64,000 nucleotides of DNA, from assembly GCF_046506625.1 (NCBI RefSeq), contig NZ_JBKFFP010000001.1, forward strand, positions 248,001-312,000, in the 5' to 3' direction. The notes under the pieces were generated by a model, which was not told the origin of the DNA, searched no databases, and saw only the letters and a program-made list of their open reading frames with translations. This document shows, in pieces, positions 24,775 through 34,314 of the stretch (positions within the stretch are counted from its first letter, which is position 1; each line of letters opens with the position of its first letter). The position numbers were made by a program, and so were the translations under genes. The DNA is from Zhengella sedimenti. GTDB taxonomy: Bacteria; Pseudomonadota; Alphaproteobacteria; Rhizobiales; Rhizobiaceae.

Positions 24775-25269
24775 ATGACCGATACCGCCGATGTCGCCAT
24801 CATCATGGGCAGCCAGTCGGACTGGTCCACGATGAAGCACGCGGCGGATGTGCTGGACGAACTCGGCGTCGCCTACCAGGCGCGAATCGTCTCCGCCCAC
24901 CGGACGCCCGAGCGGATGTTCGATTTCGCCCGCACGGCCCGGGACAAGGGGTTCAAGGTGATCATCGCCGGGGCTGGCGGGGCGGCCCACCTGCCGGGCA
25001 TGGTCGCCGCGCTCACCCCGCTGCCGGTCTTCGGCGTGCCGGTGCAGTCGGCGGCACTGTCGGGACAGGATTCGCTTCTCTCCATCGTGCAGATGCCCGG
25101 CGGCATTCCGGTCGGCACGCTGGCCATCGGCAAGGCGGGCGCCACCAATGCCGGCCTGCTGGCAGCCGCCGTGCTGGCGCTTTCGGACAAGGCCCTGGCC
25201 GGACGGCTCGACACGTTGCGCGCAGCGCGCAGCGCCGCCGTCGGCGAGGAACCGGTGGACGAGGCATGA
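24775..25269 (+). CDS. purE: N5-carboxyaminoimidazole ribonucleotide mutase
   Basis: A 164-residue class I PurE. It converts N5-CAIR to CAIR in purine synthesis. The phosphate-binding start reads AIIMGSQSDWSTM; the active-site histidine is in VSAHRTPERM, and GAGGAAHLPGMVA and SIVQMPGGIPVGTL complete the family pattern. It overlaps purK by four bases (ATGA), so the two enzymes that together replace the single-step eukaryotic route are translationally coupled. Confidence 0.97.
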   Translation: MTDTADVAIIMGSQSDWSTMKHAADVLDELGVAYQARIVSAHRTPERMFDFARTARDKGFKVIIAGAGGAAHLPGMVAALTPLPVFGVPVQSAALSGQDSLLSIVQMPGGIPVGTLAIGKAGATNAGLLAAAVLALSDKALAGRLDTLRAARSAAVGEEPVDEA

Positions 25270-26342
25270 GCGCGCTCGCCCCCAATTCGACCATCGGCAT
25301 CATTGGCGGCGGCCAACTCGGCCGAATGCTCGCGATGGCGGCAGCCCGTCTCGGTTACCGCACGCTGATCCTGGAGCCGCAGCCCGACTGCCCGGCCGCG
25401 CAGGTGGCCAACGGGCAGATCGTCGCTGCCTACGACGACGCCGAAGCGCTGGAGGAACTCGCGGCGGCCTCGGATGTCGTCACCTACGAATTCGAGAACG
25501 TGCCGGTGATGGCGGCGCGTTCGCTGATGCCCCGCGTTGCGGTCCACCCCGCTCCGGCGGCGCTGGAAGCGGCGCAGGACCGGCTGGCGGAAAAGACGTT
25601 CCTGAACGAGGCCGGCATTGCGACCGCGCCGTTCCGGGCGGTCGACAGCGACGACGACCTCGCCGCCGGGCTTGCCGCGTTCGGCGGCCATGGCGTGCTC
25701 AAGACGCGCCGTCTGGGCTATGACGGCAAGGGCCAGCGGATGTTCCGCGGCGCTTCACCGTCGGACGCCGCCGGCGTGTTCGAGGCAATGGGCGCGGTGC
25801 CGCTCATCCTGGAGGGCTTCGTCGCCTTCGAGCGCGAGATATCGGTGATCGCGGCGCGCGGCATGGACGGGTCGATCCGCGCCTATGCGCCTGCGGAAAA
25901 CGTTCACCGCGACGGCATCCTGCACACCTCCACCGTGCCGGCGGCGATATCCGCCGAAACGGCGACGGAAGCCACAACCGCCGTCTCGACGATCCTCGAA
26001 GCGCTCGGCTATGTCGGTGTGATCGGCGTGGAATTCTTCGTCATGGCGGACGGTTCGCTCGTTGCCAACGAAATGGCGCCGCGCGTCCACAATTCCGGCC
26101 ACTGGACGGAAGCCGCCTGCGCCATTTCGCAATTCGAACAGCATATCCGGGCCGTGGCGGGCCTGCCGCTCGGCCTTGGCGACCGCCATTCCGACTGCGT
26201 GATGGAAAACCTCATCGGCGATGACATCGCCAAGGTGCCGGCCATCGCGCAGGAAGCGGATGCGGTCATCCACCTCTATGGCAAGGCACAGGCCCGGCCC
26301 GGCCGCAAGATGGGACACGTGACACGGCTCAAGCGCCGCTGA
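25266..26342 (+). CDS. purK: N5-carboxyaminoimidazole ribonucleotide synthase
   Basis: A 358-residue ATP-grasp enzyme that makes N5-CAIR from AIR, bicarbonate and ATP. The N-terminal strand is IGIIGGGQLGRMLAMAAARLGY. The ATP-grasp core has KTRRLGYDGKGQ, ILEGFVAFEREISVIAARG and GVIGVEFFVMADGSLVANEMAPRVHNSGHW (shown by its core NEMAPRVHNSGHW). The start overlaps the purE stop. It ends 11 bases from a convergent gene. Confidence 0.97.
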   Translation: MSALAPNSTIGIIGGGQLGRMLAMAAARLGYRTLILEPQPDCPAAQVANGQIVAAYDDAEALEELAAASDVVTYEFENVPVMAARSLMPRVAVHPAPAALEAAQDRLAEKTFLNEAGIATAPFRAVDSDDDLAAGLAAFGGHGVLKTRRLGYDGKGQRMFRGASPSDAAGVFEAMGAVPLILEGFVAFEREISVIAARGMDGSIRAYAPAENVHRDGILHTSTVPAAISAETATEATTAVSTILEALGYVGVIGVEFFVMADGSLVANEMAPRVHNSGHWTEAACAISQFEQHIRAVAGLPLGLGDRHSDCVMENLIGDDIAKVPAIAQEADAVIHLYGKAQARPGRKMGHVTRLKRR

Positions 26343-26352
26343 GGCCCTGCGT

Positions 26353-26976
26353 TCAAGGCAGCCGGAGGAGGACCGGCAGCCAGCCGGTTTCCTGAAGATA
26401 TTCCAGCAATTCGAAGAGCGGCATGGCGGCGAAGAAGACAAGGCCGTCCATCAGGGTCGTGTAGAGCCTGCGCGGGACGATCACGAGTTCCTTCTCGTCG
26501 TGGTAAAGGAAGGGATTGGGCAGGAAACGCGGCACTTCGGCACGATAATCCTCGTAGGGCTGACCGAGGGCGCCCGACAGGAACGCCTCTTCCTTCAGGA
26601 TGAGGATGTGGAACGCCAGCCATGACCCCAGCAGGAAGAGGACCGCGATGGAGGCCGACCCGGTCTGGGCGCCTACGCCGGCGGCGGCAATGGTGGAAAA
26701 GACGTAGAGGGGATTGCGGGTCACGGAATAGGGGCCGGAACGCACAAGCACCTCGGCCTTGCGGCCGCCAATGTAGAGGGTCGACCAAAGGCGGCCGGTG
26801 ATCCCGGCAATGATCAGGCCAACCCCGGCAGCCTCGACGAATTCGTGAATGTCGCCGTCGCCGGGCGAGGAGACGAAGGCAAGGACCGAAAAAGCCAGAA
26901 GAAGAACGGCGAACAGGGCCAGCCGCCTGACGCTCTGGACACGAGCAAGCCGCGCCCTGCTGAATTCCACTGCCAT
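26353..26976 (-). CDS. ICMT/PEMT-like membrane methyltransferase
   Basis: A 207-residue integral membrane protein with about five hydrophobic segments. The conserved end of the isoprenylcysteine carboxyl methyltransferase/phospholipid methyltransferase fold is visible: VRSGPYSVTRNPLYVFST, and later EEAFLSGALGQPYEDYRAEVPRFLP (core LGQPYEDYRAEVPRFLP). Bacterial members methylate isoprenoid-like or unknown substrates. GGAAGGA lies before the ATG at 26976; the upstream Met at 26997 is less likely. It is divergent from the SulP gene. Confidence 0.8.
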   Translation of the reverse strand: MAVEFSRARLARVQSVRRLALFAVLLLAFSVLAFVSSPGDGDIHEFVEAAGVGLIIAGITGRLWSTLYIGGRKAEVLVRSGPYSVTRNPLYVFSTIAAAGVGAQTGSASIAVLFLLGSWLAFHILILKEEAFLSGALGQPYEDYRAEVPRFLPNPFLYHDEKELVIVPRRLYTTLMDGLVFFAAMPLFELLEYLQETGWLPVLLRLP

Positions 26977-27111
26977 GAACCTATCCTTCCGTTGCACTGC
27001 CTTGCGATCCGCACCGCGACCTCTTGCCTGACCGCGCGGCGAGACTTAACGTCGTCCGATCCTTCACGCAATCGCGACTCGGGGACCGTTTAAGCCGGTC
27101 GACATGACATC

Positions 27112-28806
27112 ATGCTGAAAGCCAATCCAGACGCGTCCACGACCGGGGGGCTGTTCACCCCGAAACTGCTGACCGTGCTGCGCGAGGGCTACACGCTGGA
27201 CTGGCTGCGCGCCGACGCGCTTTCAGGGCTGACGGTCGCCATCGTGGCGCTGCCCTTGTCGATGGCAATTGCCATCGCATCAGGCGTCGGGCCTGAACGC
27301 GGCCTCTACACGGCCATCGCCGGCGGTTTCCTGGTTTCGCTGCTCGGCGGCAGCCGCTACCAGATCGGCGGACCGGCCGGCGCCTTCATCGTGCTGGTCG
27401 CGGCAACCGTGACGGCCCACGGCGTCGAAGGGCTGATCCTGGCGACATTCCTGTCCGGCATGATGCTGGCCGTTGCCGGATGGCTGCGGCTCGGCTCCTA
27501 CATCAAGTTCATCCCCTATCCGGTCACGGTCGGGTTCACCGCCGGTATCGGCATCATCATCCTGGCGAGCCAGTTGCGCGACCTGTTCGGCCTGACACTT
27601 GCGGGTTCGGAACCGGGACCACTGTTGGAGAAGCTTAGCGCGCTGGCAGCAGCAGCGGGGACGGCCAGTCCGGCGGCCATCGCGCTGGCCTTCGGCACCA
27701 TCGCCTTCATTCTCGGCCTGAAGCGGGTCCGCCCGGGCTGGCCGGGCATGATCCTGGCCATCGCGCTGGCTTCGATCGTTGCGTGGGCGCTGGCCCTGCC
27801 CGTGGAAACCATCGGAACCAAGTTCGGCGGCATACCGCGCACCCTGCCCGCGCCCGCCCTGCCCGACCTGTCTCCCGCGCTGGTTGCCGCCGTGCTGCCG
27901 GCGGCCGTCTCCTTCACCCTGCTCGGCGCCATCGAATCGCTGCTGTCGGCCGTCGTGGCCGACGGCATGACCGGACGGCGGCACCGCTCCAATTGCGAAC
28001 TGGTCGGCCAGGGCTTCGCCAACATGGGCTCGGCACTGTTCGGCGGCTTCTGCGTGACGGGCACGATCGCGCGGACCGCGACCAATGTCCGTTCCGGCGC
28101 CCGCAGTCCGGTATCGGGCATGCTCCATGCCGTCTTCCTGCTGGTCTTCATGGCGGTCGCCGCGCCGCTGGCCTCCTATATCCCGCTCGCGGCGCTGGCC
28201 GGCGTGCTGGCCATCGTCGCCTGGAACATGGTGGAGAAGCATGCCATAGCCGCGCTGGTGCGCGCCTCGCGCGGCGACGCGCTCGTGCTCGCGGTGACCT
28301 TCGTGCTGGTCGTGTTCCGCGACCTGACGGAAGGCATCGTCGTCGGCTTCGCGCTCGGCGCCATCCTGTTCATCGACCGCATGGGCAAGATCATCGCCGT
28401 CGAGCCGGACAAGCCCTTCGCCGTAACCGACCGGGCCGACCGGCTGACCGATCCCGCGACGGCCGAGACCGGCGACGATCCGGGCGTCGTCGTCTACCGG
28501 ATTTCCGGCGCCTTCTTCTTCGGCGCGGCCTCGACGGTGGGGTCCGTGCTCGACCGCATCGCCGACAAGCACCGGGTCTTCATCCTCGACTGCTCGGCCG
28601 TGCCCTTCCTTGATTCCACCGCCGCCAACGTGATCGAGGGGAGCCTGCGCAAGGCGGAGCGGGCACAGGTGGCGATGATCATCTCCGGCGCATCGGATAC
28701 CGTGCGGCACATGCTGGAAAGCCAGGGCGTGGCGCCGCCGCGCGTGCGGTTCGCCCCCGACATCGCCGCCGCGCGGGACATGGCGGCCGGCACGACGTCA
28801 GCCTGA
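27112..28806 (+). CDS. SulP-family anion transporter with STAS domain
   Basis: A 564-residue transporter. About eleven to fourteen membrane segments start at LSGLTVAIVALPLSMAIAIASG, with the family motif GGSRYQIGGPAGAFIVL. A cytoplasmic STAS domain occupies about residues 455-560, with the loop LDCSAVPFLDSTAANVI that is phosphorylated in anti-sigma antagonists. The family carries sulfate, bicarbonate or other anions. No Shine-Dalgarno sequence is clear before the ATG at 27112. It overlaps the convergent NlpC/P60-like gene by nine bases. Confidence 0.9.
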   Translation: MLKANPDASTTGGLFTPKLLTVLREGYTLDWLRADALSGLTVAIVALPLSMAIAIASGVGPERGLYTAIAGGFLVSLLGGSRYQIGGPAGAFIVLVAATVTAHGVEGLILATFLSGMMLAVAGWLRLGSYIKFIPYPVTVGFTAGIGIIILASQLRDLFGLTLAGSEPGPLLEKLSALAAAAGTASPAAIALAFGTIAFILGLKRVRPGWPGMILAIALASIVAWALALPVETIGTKFGGIPRTLPAPALPDLSPALVAAVLPAAVSFTLLGAIESLLSAVVADGMTGRRHRSNCELVGQGFANMGSALFGGFCVTGTIARTATNVRSGARSPVSGMLHAVFLLVFMAVAAPLASYIPLAALAGVLAIVAWNMVEKHAIAALVRASRGDALVLAVTFVLVVFRDLTEGIVVGFALGAILFIDRMGKIIAVEPDKPFAVTDRADRLTDPATAETGDDPGVVVYRISGAFFFGAASTVGSVLDRIADKHRVFILDCSAVPFLDSTAANVIEGSLRKAERAQVAMIISGASDTVRHMLESQGVAPPRVRFAPDIAAARDMAAGTTSA

Positions 28807-29586
28807 CCGGCTTTCCCGCTCCGGCTGACGGCCCCATACGATCTTGCGATAGTCGAAATCGCTCTCCAGCGTCGGTTTCACGATGGCGAAATAGGGCGAC
28901 AGGTCGAAATCGCGCGGCGTGAACAGCGTGTGATGGCGGATGTGCAGGATTTCCGACCGCGAATAGGTGGAGGCCGCGGCGGCGCGGCCGGGCGCGCGCG
29001 TGACCTCCGGCAGGATGGGATAGGGCACCGACTGGAAGGCCTGGGCGATGAGCGATGAGCAGATGGCGCGCGTCGGATCGCCCGATCCGAAGGCGATCAG
29101 GCGGCGGCGCCAACGCACCGGAACAGGAGGAAAGGGCATGAAATAACGCAGCATGTCCAGGATATGCCGCATGTCATATTGCAGGCCGATGCCATCGACC
29201 ATGAAGGCGACCACGCGGTTGCGGTCGGCCTTCGACAGGCCATGGGCGCGGCAGATGCGCGTATTGTAGGTGCGGTATTTCGAAAGCGGAACCGAAATGC
29301 AGCCTTCACCCAGCACCACCTCCACCAGGCGGTGACGCTCGCCGCCGTCGGCCGGCGGGTCCAGGGCATCGCCCACATAGACGGCGGCATGGCTCCATGT
29401 GGACTGGGTGAGGTACTTGATCGCGGCCGAGACATGCTGGTTGCCCTCGACAAGCAGGATGTCGCCCGGTTCGAGCACCGCCTTCAGGGTCTCCGGGTCG
29501 GACGGGGTATAGGGCGCGTAGCCGGACGACTCGGTTTGCAGCCAGCGGGCCAGGCGGCGGCCGATCCGGTCAAGCAGATTATCCAT
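28798..29586 (-). CDS. YiiX/YebB-like NlpC/P60 cysteine hydrolase
   Basis: A 262-residue protein with a circularly permuted NlpC/P60 arrangement: the histidine region comes first (QSTWSHAAVYVGDA, after PGDILLVEG) and the cysteine region later (TRAICSSLIAQAF). Such enzymes hydrolyse amide bonds in lipids or peptides; the YiiX group has no settled role. I see no signal peptide. GGGAGG lies before the ATG at 29586. The frame to 29649 is not supported. Its 3' end overlaps the SulP gene. Confidence 0.78.
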   Translation of the reverse strand: MDNLLDRIGRRLARWLQTESSGYAPYTPSDPETLKAVLEPGDILLVEGNQHVSAAIKYLTQSTWSHAAVYVGDALDPPADGGERHRLVEVVLGEGCISVPLSKYRTYNTRICRAHGLSKADRNRVVAFMVDGIGLQYDMRHILDMLRYFMPFPPVPVRWRRRLIAFGSGDPTRAICSSLIAQAFQSVPYPILPEVTRAPGRAAAASTYSRSEILHIRHHTLFTPRDFDLSPYFAIVKPTLESDFDYRKIVWGRQPERESRSG

Positions 29587-29742
29587 TGCGGGCCTCCCGT
29601 GCTTGCAACGCATTGGAGCAAGGCGGGCCGTCGCGATGCAAGGCATCAATGCCGCGTTCCGGCAGATGTGACCGGGCCGTGACCGGCGCGGGGGGAAGCC
29701 AAGGACAGTTCGGCGGGCAAGGGGGGAAGAAGGCGACGGCGC

Positions 29743-30210
29743 TCAGGCGACGTCCTCGGGAAGACCCTTCAGGGCAAGCTGGGTGTTGGACCAGCGCGGA
29801 TCGCCGGTGACCTCGTCTCCGCACCAGGACGGCAGTGGCGGATCGTCGTCCTCGCTGTCCAGTTCGACCTCGCAGACGACCGCGCCTTCCAGCGCCCCGT
29901 GAAAGACATCGATCTCCCAGACAAAGCCTTCATGGGCGGCGAGATAACGGGTCTTCTCGATGACATTGCCGATACAGCGGTCGAGCAGGCGCCGCGCATG
30001 CGCGATCGGCACGGGATATTCGTATTCCTCGCGCACCATGCCGGTTCCGGCCTTGACAGTCAGCCAGGCAGAACCGTCACCCTTGATGCGAACCCGCACC
30101 GAATTGCCGTTGCTGATGGCGATATAGCCCTGAAGGACGAGCGTGCCCGAATCCGCCTCTTCCCGCCAGCCCGTGCCTGCGACAAGGAATTTGCGCTCGA
30201 TCTCGATCAT
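29743..30210 (-). CDS. CYTH-domain protein (triphosphatase-like)
   Basis: A 155-residue CYTH domain without the CHAD extension. It starts with the family signature MIEIERKFLV. Basic and acidic pairs along the tunnel strands follow: SVRVRIKGDG, WLTVKAGT, EEYEYPVP, IEKTRYL and a C-terminal VCEVELDSEDDDPPLP. Relatives hydrolyse inorganic triphosphate or cyclise ATP; triphosphatase activity is the common outcome for short bacterial CYTH proteins. The ATG at 30210 places the signature at the very start, which decides against the longer frame. Confidence 0.88.
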   Translation of the reverse strand: MIEIERKFLVAGTGWREEADSGTLVLQGYIAISNGNSVRVRIKGDGSAWLTVKAGTGMVREEYEYPVPIAHARRLLDRCIGNVIEKTRYLAAHEGFVWEIDVFHGALEGAVVCEVELDSEDDDPPLPSWCGDEVTGDPRWSNTQLALKGLPEDVA

Positions 30211-30363
30211 GTCACGGTTTCCCGTCTGGCCGGCATCCCCGGCAAGGTCGGCCATGGGCCGTCAGGCGTCAAGCCCATGCCGGCAAAATGCCTGGCGGAC
30301 ATTTCCACCCCGGTCCGGTGGGGCGTCATCTTGCCGCTTGACCGGGCCGGCCTGTGTTTCTAG

Positions 30364-30380
30364 TTTAGAATCATTCCAAA
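30364..30380. promoter_or_regulatory. Iron control element (Irr box) of mbfA
   Basis: TTTAGAA, three spacer bases and TTCCAAA match the iron control element consensus TTTAGAA-N3-TTCTAAA at all but one base. It ends 12 bases before the mbfA ATG, so binding of the alphaproteobacterial iron regulator Irr would block transcription or initiation. Irr control of mbfA is known in Bradyrhizobium and Agrobacterium. Confidence 0.8.
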
Positions 30381-30392
30381 CTGGAGCCTCCC

Positions 30393-31376
30393 ATGCTATC
30401 GCGGTTTTTCGGAGCGTCGAAACGCTCATTCGACAGTCTGAGCGAACAGGAAATCCTGGCGCTGGCCATTTCCTCCGAGGAAGACGACGGGCGCATCTAC
30501 CGGGCCTATGCCGACGGGCTTCGCGAAGACTATCCCTCTTCAGCCAAGGTGTTCGACGAGATGGCCGCGGAAGAGGACGAGCATCGCCGCCGGCTCATCG
30601 AGACCCATCGTCAGCGGTTCGGCGAGACGATCCCGCTGATCCGGCGCGAGCATGTGCGCGGCTACTACGAGCGCAAGCCCGACTGGCTGGTACGCCCGCT
30701 CGGCATCGAGAAGGTGCGCGACATGGCCGAGCAGATGGAAGCGCAGGCGCACCGCTTCTACCTGGAAGCGGCCAAGCGCACGTCCGATGCCTCGACGCGC
30801 AAGCTGCTCGGCGACCTGGCGGCGGCCGAAAAGGCGCATGAGAGCCTTGCCCAGCGCCTCGGCCTGAAGCACCTGACGGAGGACGCGCGGGCGGAGGAAG
30901 ACGACACGGAGCGACGGCAGTTCATCCTGACCTATGTCCAGCCCGGCCTTGCGGGCCTGATGGATGGCTCCGTCTCCACGCTGGCGCCCATCTTCGCGAC
31001 CGCCTTCGCGACCCAGGACACCTGGACGACCTTCCTCGTCGGCGTCGCGGCGTCGCTGGGCGCGGGCATTTCCATGGGCTTCACGGAAGTGGCATCCGAC
31101 GACGGCGTGATTTCCGGACGCGGCTCGCCGATCAAGCGCGGCCTTGCCACCGGCATCATGACGACGGTCGGCGGCCTCGGCCATGCGCTGCCCTATCTCA
31201 TCCCGCATTTCTGGACAGCCACGAGCGTTGCCATCGCCATCGTCTTCGTGGAACTCTGGGCCATCGCATGGGTGCAGAACCGCTGGATGGAGACGCCGTG
31301 GAGCCGCGCGATCTTCCAGGTGGTTCTCGGCGGCGCGCTGGTGTTCGCCGCAGGCATGCTGATCGGCAACGCCTGA
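30393..31376 (+). CDS. mbfA: Membrane-bound ferritin A (erythrin-VIT iron transporter)
   Basis: A 327-residue protein in two parts. Residues 1-160 are a ferritin-like four-helix domain with carboxylate ligands spaced along SSEEDDGRIYRAYADGL, AAEEDEHRRRLIE, MEAQAHRFY and AAAEKAHESL. Residues 170-327 form a VIT/Ccc1-like membrane domain: QPGLAGLMDGSVSTLAP, GAGISMGFTEVASDDG and several hydrophobic segments. In Bradyrhizobium MbfA exports iron and protects against iron and peroxide stress. GGAG lies before the ATG. An iron control element sits 12 bases upstream, consistent with repression by Irr when iron is scarce. Confidence 0.93.
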   Translation: MLSRFFGASKRSFDSLSEQEILALAISSEEDDGRIYRAYADGLREDYPSSAKVFDEMAAEEDEHRRRLIETHRQRFGETIPLIRREHVRGYYERKPDWLVRPLGIEKVRDMAEQMEAQAHRFYLEAAKRTSDASTRKLLGDLAAAEKAHESLAQRLGLKHLTEDARAEEDDTERRQFILTYVQPGLAGLMDGSVSTLAPIFATAFATQDTWTTFLVGVAASLGAGISMGFTEVASDDGVISGRGSPIKRGLATGIMTTVGGLGHALPYLIPHFWTATSVAIAIVFVELWAIAWVQNRWMETPWSRAIFQVVLGGALVFAAGMLIGNA

Positions 31377-31493
31377 CAGCGCGGCGGCGGCCGTTCAACA
31401 AGGATTCATTTCTTTGTGCCATCATCCCCGGCATGACACCCATTCGGTCGCGGCCGGCGCGCAGCCGCCGCGCCGCATCCGGAGACCAGAGCG

Positions 31494-31652
31494 ATGGACC
31501 TGCCCCGCGCCGTCCGCCGCACGACGGCGGCATTGTTCGAATTCATCTGGCCGAGCTACCAGCCGGAGCGCCATTACATGCGCGGCCCCGGACCGGCCTG
31601 CGCAAAGCGGCGCCAGAAAACCGGCGAGTTGCACGGCACCATGCCGTTCTGA
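31494..31652 (+). CDS. Candidate small hypothetical protein
   Basis: A 52-residue frame starting MDLPRAVRRTTAALFEFIWP and ending in LHGTMPF, read directly from the sequence. It is basic with one hydrophobic patch (AALFEFIWP) and one cysteine. GGAG lies nine bases before the ATG. No family is recognised. It sits alone between mbfA and the convergent cysK. It is plausible by context but unproven. Confidence 0.4.
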   Translation: MDLPRAVRRTTAALFEFIWPSYQPERHYMRGPGPACAKRRQKTGELHGTMPF

Positions 31653-31694
31653 AGAAGGCCGGCCCCCGGGCCTCCCGGCATTCCTGAACAGGAC

Positions 31695-31715
31695 GGCCCG
31701 CCGCGCAGGCGGGCC
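31695..31715. terminator. GC hairpin between convergent small ORF and cysK
   Basis: A perfect eight-base stem GGCCCGCC with GGCGGGCC and a five-base loop. It has no T-run on either strand, so it is a weak terminator candidate. It lies between two convergent units. Confidence 0.4.
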
Positions 31716-31741
31716 CATGCCTGACCGATCCGGAGAAGCGG

Positions 31742-32704
<963 letters not shown>

Positions 32705-32832
32705 GGGTTCCTCCGGATGATTTTCTCCAGAGCCTAGTCGCGCGGCATGAAATTGGCGAGTGCCGGCGGCATGGCCGCTGCCCGGATTGTGGAAAATGAT
32801 TCCTTTTGGAGACCAATAACAGGATTGAATTT

Positions 32833-33849
32833 CTATGTAACGAGAAAGCCGCCGCGCAGCGGATCGTCATCCTCGACGATGAACTGCGCCTTGCCGGTGT
32901 AGTGGGCCCGTCCGGAGACGCGCGCCACGATGGTGACGCCGGCAGCGTTGCGGTCGACCGCCGCGATCTCGCCCGTGAAGGCGGAACCGACAATGCTCTC
33001 GAAGACACGCGGCCGGCCGGCTTCGATCAGGCCGCGCGCATGCATGAGGGCAAGGCGGGCGGTAACGCCGGAGCCTGTCGGCGACCTGTCCACCTGACGT
33101 TCGGCGAAAACGCAGATGTTGCGCGTCGGCTCAGCCGGCCCGCCGTCCTTCCCGTCGGTCAGGATGGTGCCGTAGAGGAAGCCGAGGCGTGGATCGTCGG
33201 GATGGCTGATCGTGGCGGAGGCGCGCAAGGCATCGGTCACACGGGCAGCGGCATCGATGAAGGCTGAGGCCGGATCCTTCCCGAAGGCAAGGCCGAACTG
33301 CGCGGCCTCCGCCACCGCGTAGAAGGCGCCGCCATAGCCGAGGTCGTAGCGAACGGGGAAACAAGCGGCGCCGCGCCAGTCGATTTCGACCGTCTGGTCC
33401 AGCGCGGCGGCGAAGGCCGGAACGCTTTCGAACGAGACGGCGCCCGGCCTTCCGTCCTCGATGTCGACTGAAACGGTGACAGGCCCGCAAGGGCATTCGA
33501 TGAGGAAGCGTGTTACCGGCTCCGTGACAGCGACGAGGCCCTCGTCGATGCACCAACGGCCGAGCGCGATCGTGGCATGGCCGCACATGGTGGACCATCC
33601 TGCATTGTGCATGAAGAGGACGCCCAGCACGGCACCGGGCACGCCAGGCGCGACCGGCAGGACGCCATACATGTCGAAATGACCGCGCGGCTCCCACATG
33701 AGCAATTTGCGCAAGTGGTCATGGTTGGCCATGGCGAAGGCGCGCTTGTCGAGAATGGTGGCGCCGGGCACGTCCGGCCAGCCGCCGGTGACGATGCGGA
33801 CCGGTTCGCCGCCGGTGTGCATGTCGGTGACGGAAAGCGCGCCGGTCAC
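32833..33849 (-). CDS. trans-3-hydroxy-L-proline dehydratase
   Basis: A 338-residue enzyme of the proline racemase superfamily. The first catalytic site keeps its cysteine (NAGWSTMCGHATIA, Cys89). The second reads DRSPTGSG with Thr258, where proline racemases and 4-hydroxyproline epimerases have cysteine. The Cys/Thr pair is the mark of trans-3-hydroxy-L-proline dehydratase, which yields pyrroline-2-carboxylate. I chose the GTG at 33849, one base after the dut stop, giving the conserved start ALSVTDMHTGGEPVRIV. The coupling to dut is odd because no shared pathway is known. No pyrroline-2-carboxylate reductase gene is near. Confidence 0.88.
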   Translation of the reverse strand: MTGALSVTDMHTGGEPVRIVTGGWPDVPGATILDKRAFAMANHDHLRKLLMWEPRGHFDMYGVLPVAPGVPGAVLGVLFMHNAGWSTMCGHATIALGRWCIDEGLVAVTEPVTRFLIECPCGPVTVSVDIEDGRPGAVSFESVPAFAAALDQTVEIDWRGAACFPVRYDLGYGGAFYAVAEAAQFGLAFGKDPASAFIDAAARVTDALRASATISHPDDPRLGFLYGTILTDGKDGGPAEPTRNICVFAERQVDRSPTGSGVTARLALMHARGLIEAGRPRVFESIVGSAFTGEIAAVDRNAAGVTIVARVSGRAHYTGKAQFIVEDDDPLRGGFLVT

Positions 33850-33850
33850 G

Positions 33851-34309
33851 TCAGTTCGTGCCTGTCGAGCCGAAACCGCCGGCGCCGCGCGCCGTGCCGC
33901 CCAGATGGGTGCGTTCCTCCAGCACCGCCCGGGACACCGGCGCCACAACCAGTTGCGCGATCCGCATGCCCCGTTCGACCGTGAACGCCTCCTGTCCGAG
34001 ATTGACCAGCAGCACCTTCACCTCGCCGCGATAATCGCTGTCGATGGTGCCCGGCGTGTTGAGGCAGGTGACTCCGTGACGGAAGGCAAGGCCCGAACGC
34101 GGGCGGACCTGCGCCTCGAAACCGGCGGGGATTTCCAGCGCGAGGCCGGTCGGGACGAGGGCACGTTCGCCTGGCGCCAGCACCAGCGGCGCATCGGCCT
34201 GCACGGCGGCACGCAGGTCCATTCCGGCGGCACCCGGTGTTTCATAAGCCGGCAAATCAAGACCGCGGCCATGGTCGAGCCGAACGACTCCAAGCACCGG
34301 ATTTGTCAT
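33851..34309 (-). CDS. dut: Deoxyuridine 5'-triphosphate nucleotidohydrolase
   Basis: A 152-residue trimeric dUTPase. The five family motifs are visible: AGMDLRAA, PRSGLAFRHG, GTIDSDYRGEV, RIAQLVVAPV and the C-terminal GGTARGAGGFGSTG that closes over the substrate. It removes dUTP and supplies dUMP for thymidylate synthesis. The ATG at 34309 begins five bases after the pncB stop; a TTG at 34318 would overlap it. GAGG is 11 bases upstream. In many relatives dut follows coaBC; here it lies 10 kb away from it. Confidence 0.95.
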   Translation of the reverse strand: MTNPVLGVVRLDHGRGLDLPAYETPGAAGMDLRAAVQADAPLVLAPGERALVPTGLALEIPAGFEAQVRPRSGLAFRHGVTCLNTPGTIDSDYRGEVKVLLVNLGQEAFTVERGMRIAQLVVAPVSRAVLEERTHLGGTARGAGGFGSTGTN

Positions 34310-34314
34310 TGCGT

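Noticed and set aside
32705..32832. A riboswitch upstream of cysK
   Set aside because: The gap is short and I find no SAM or cobalamin aptamer core or terminator pair.
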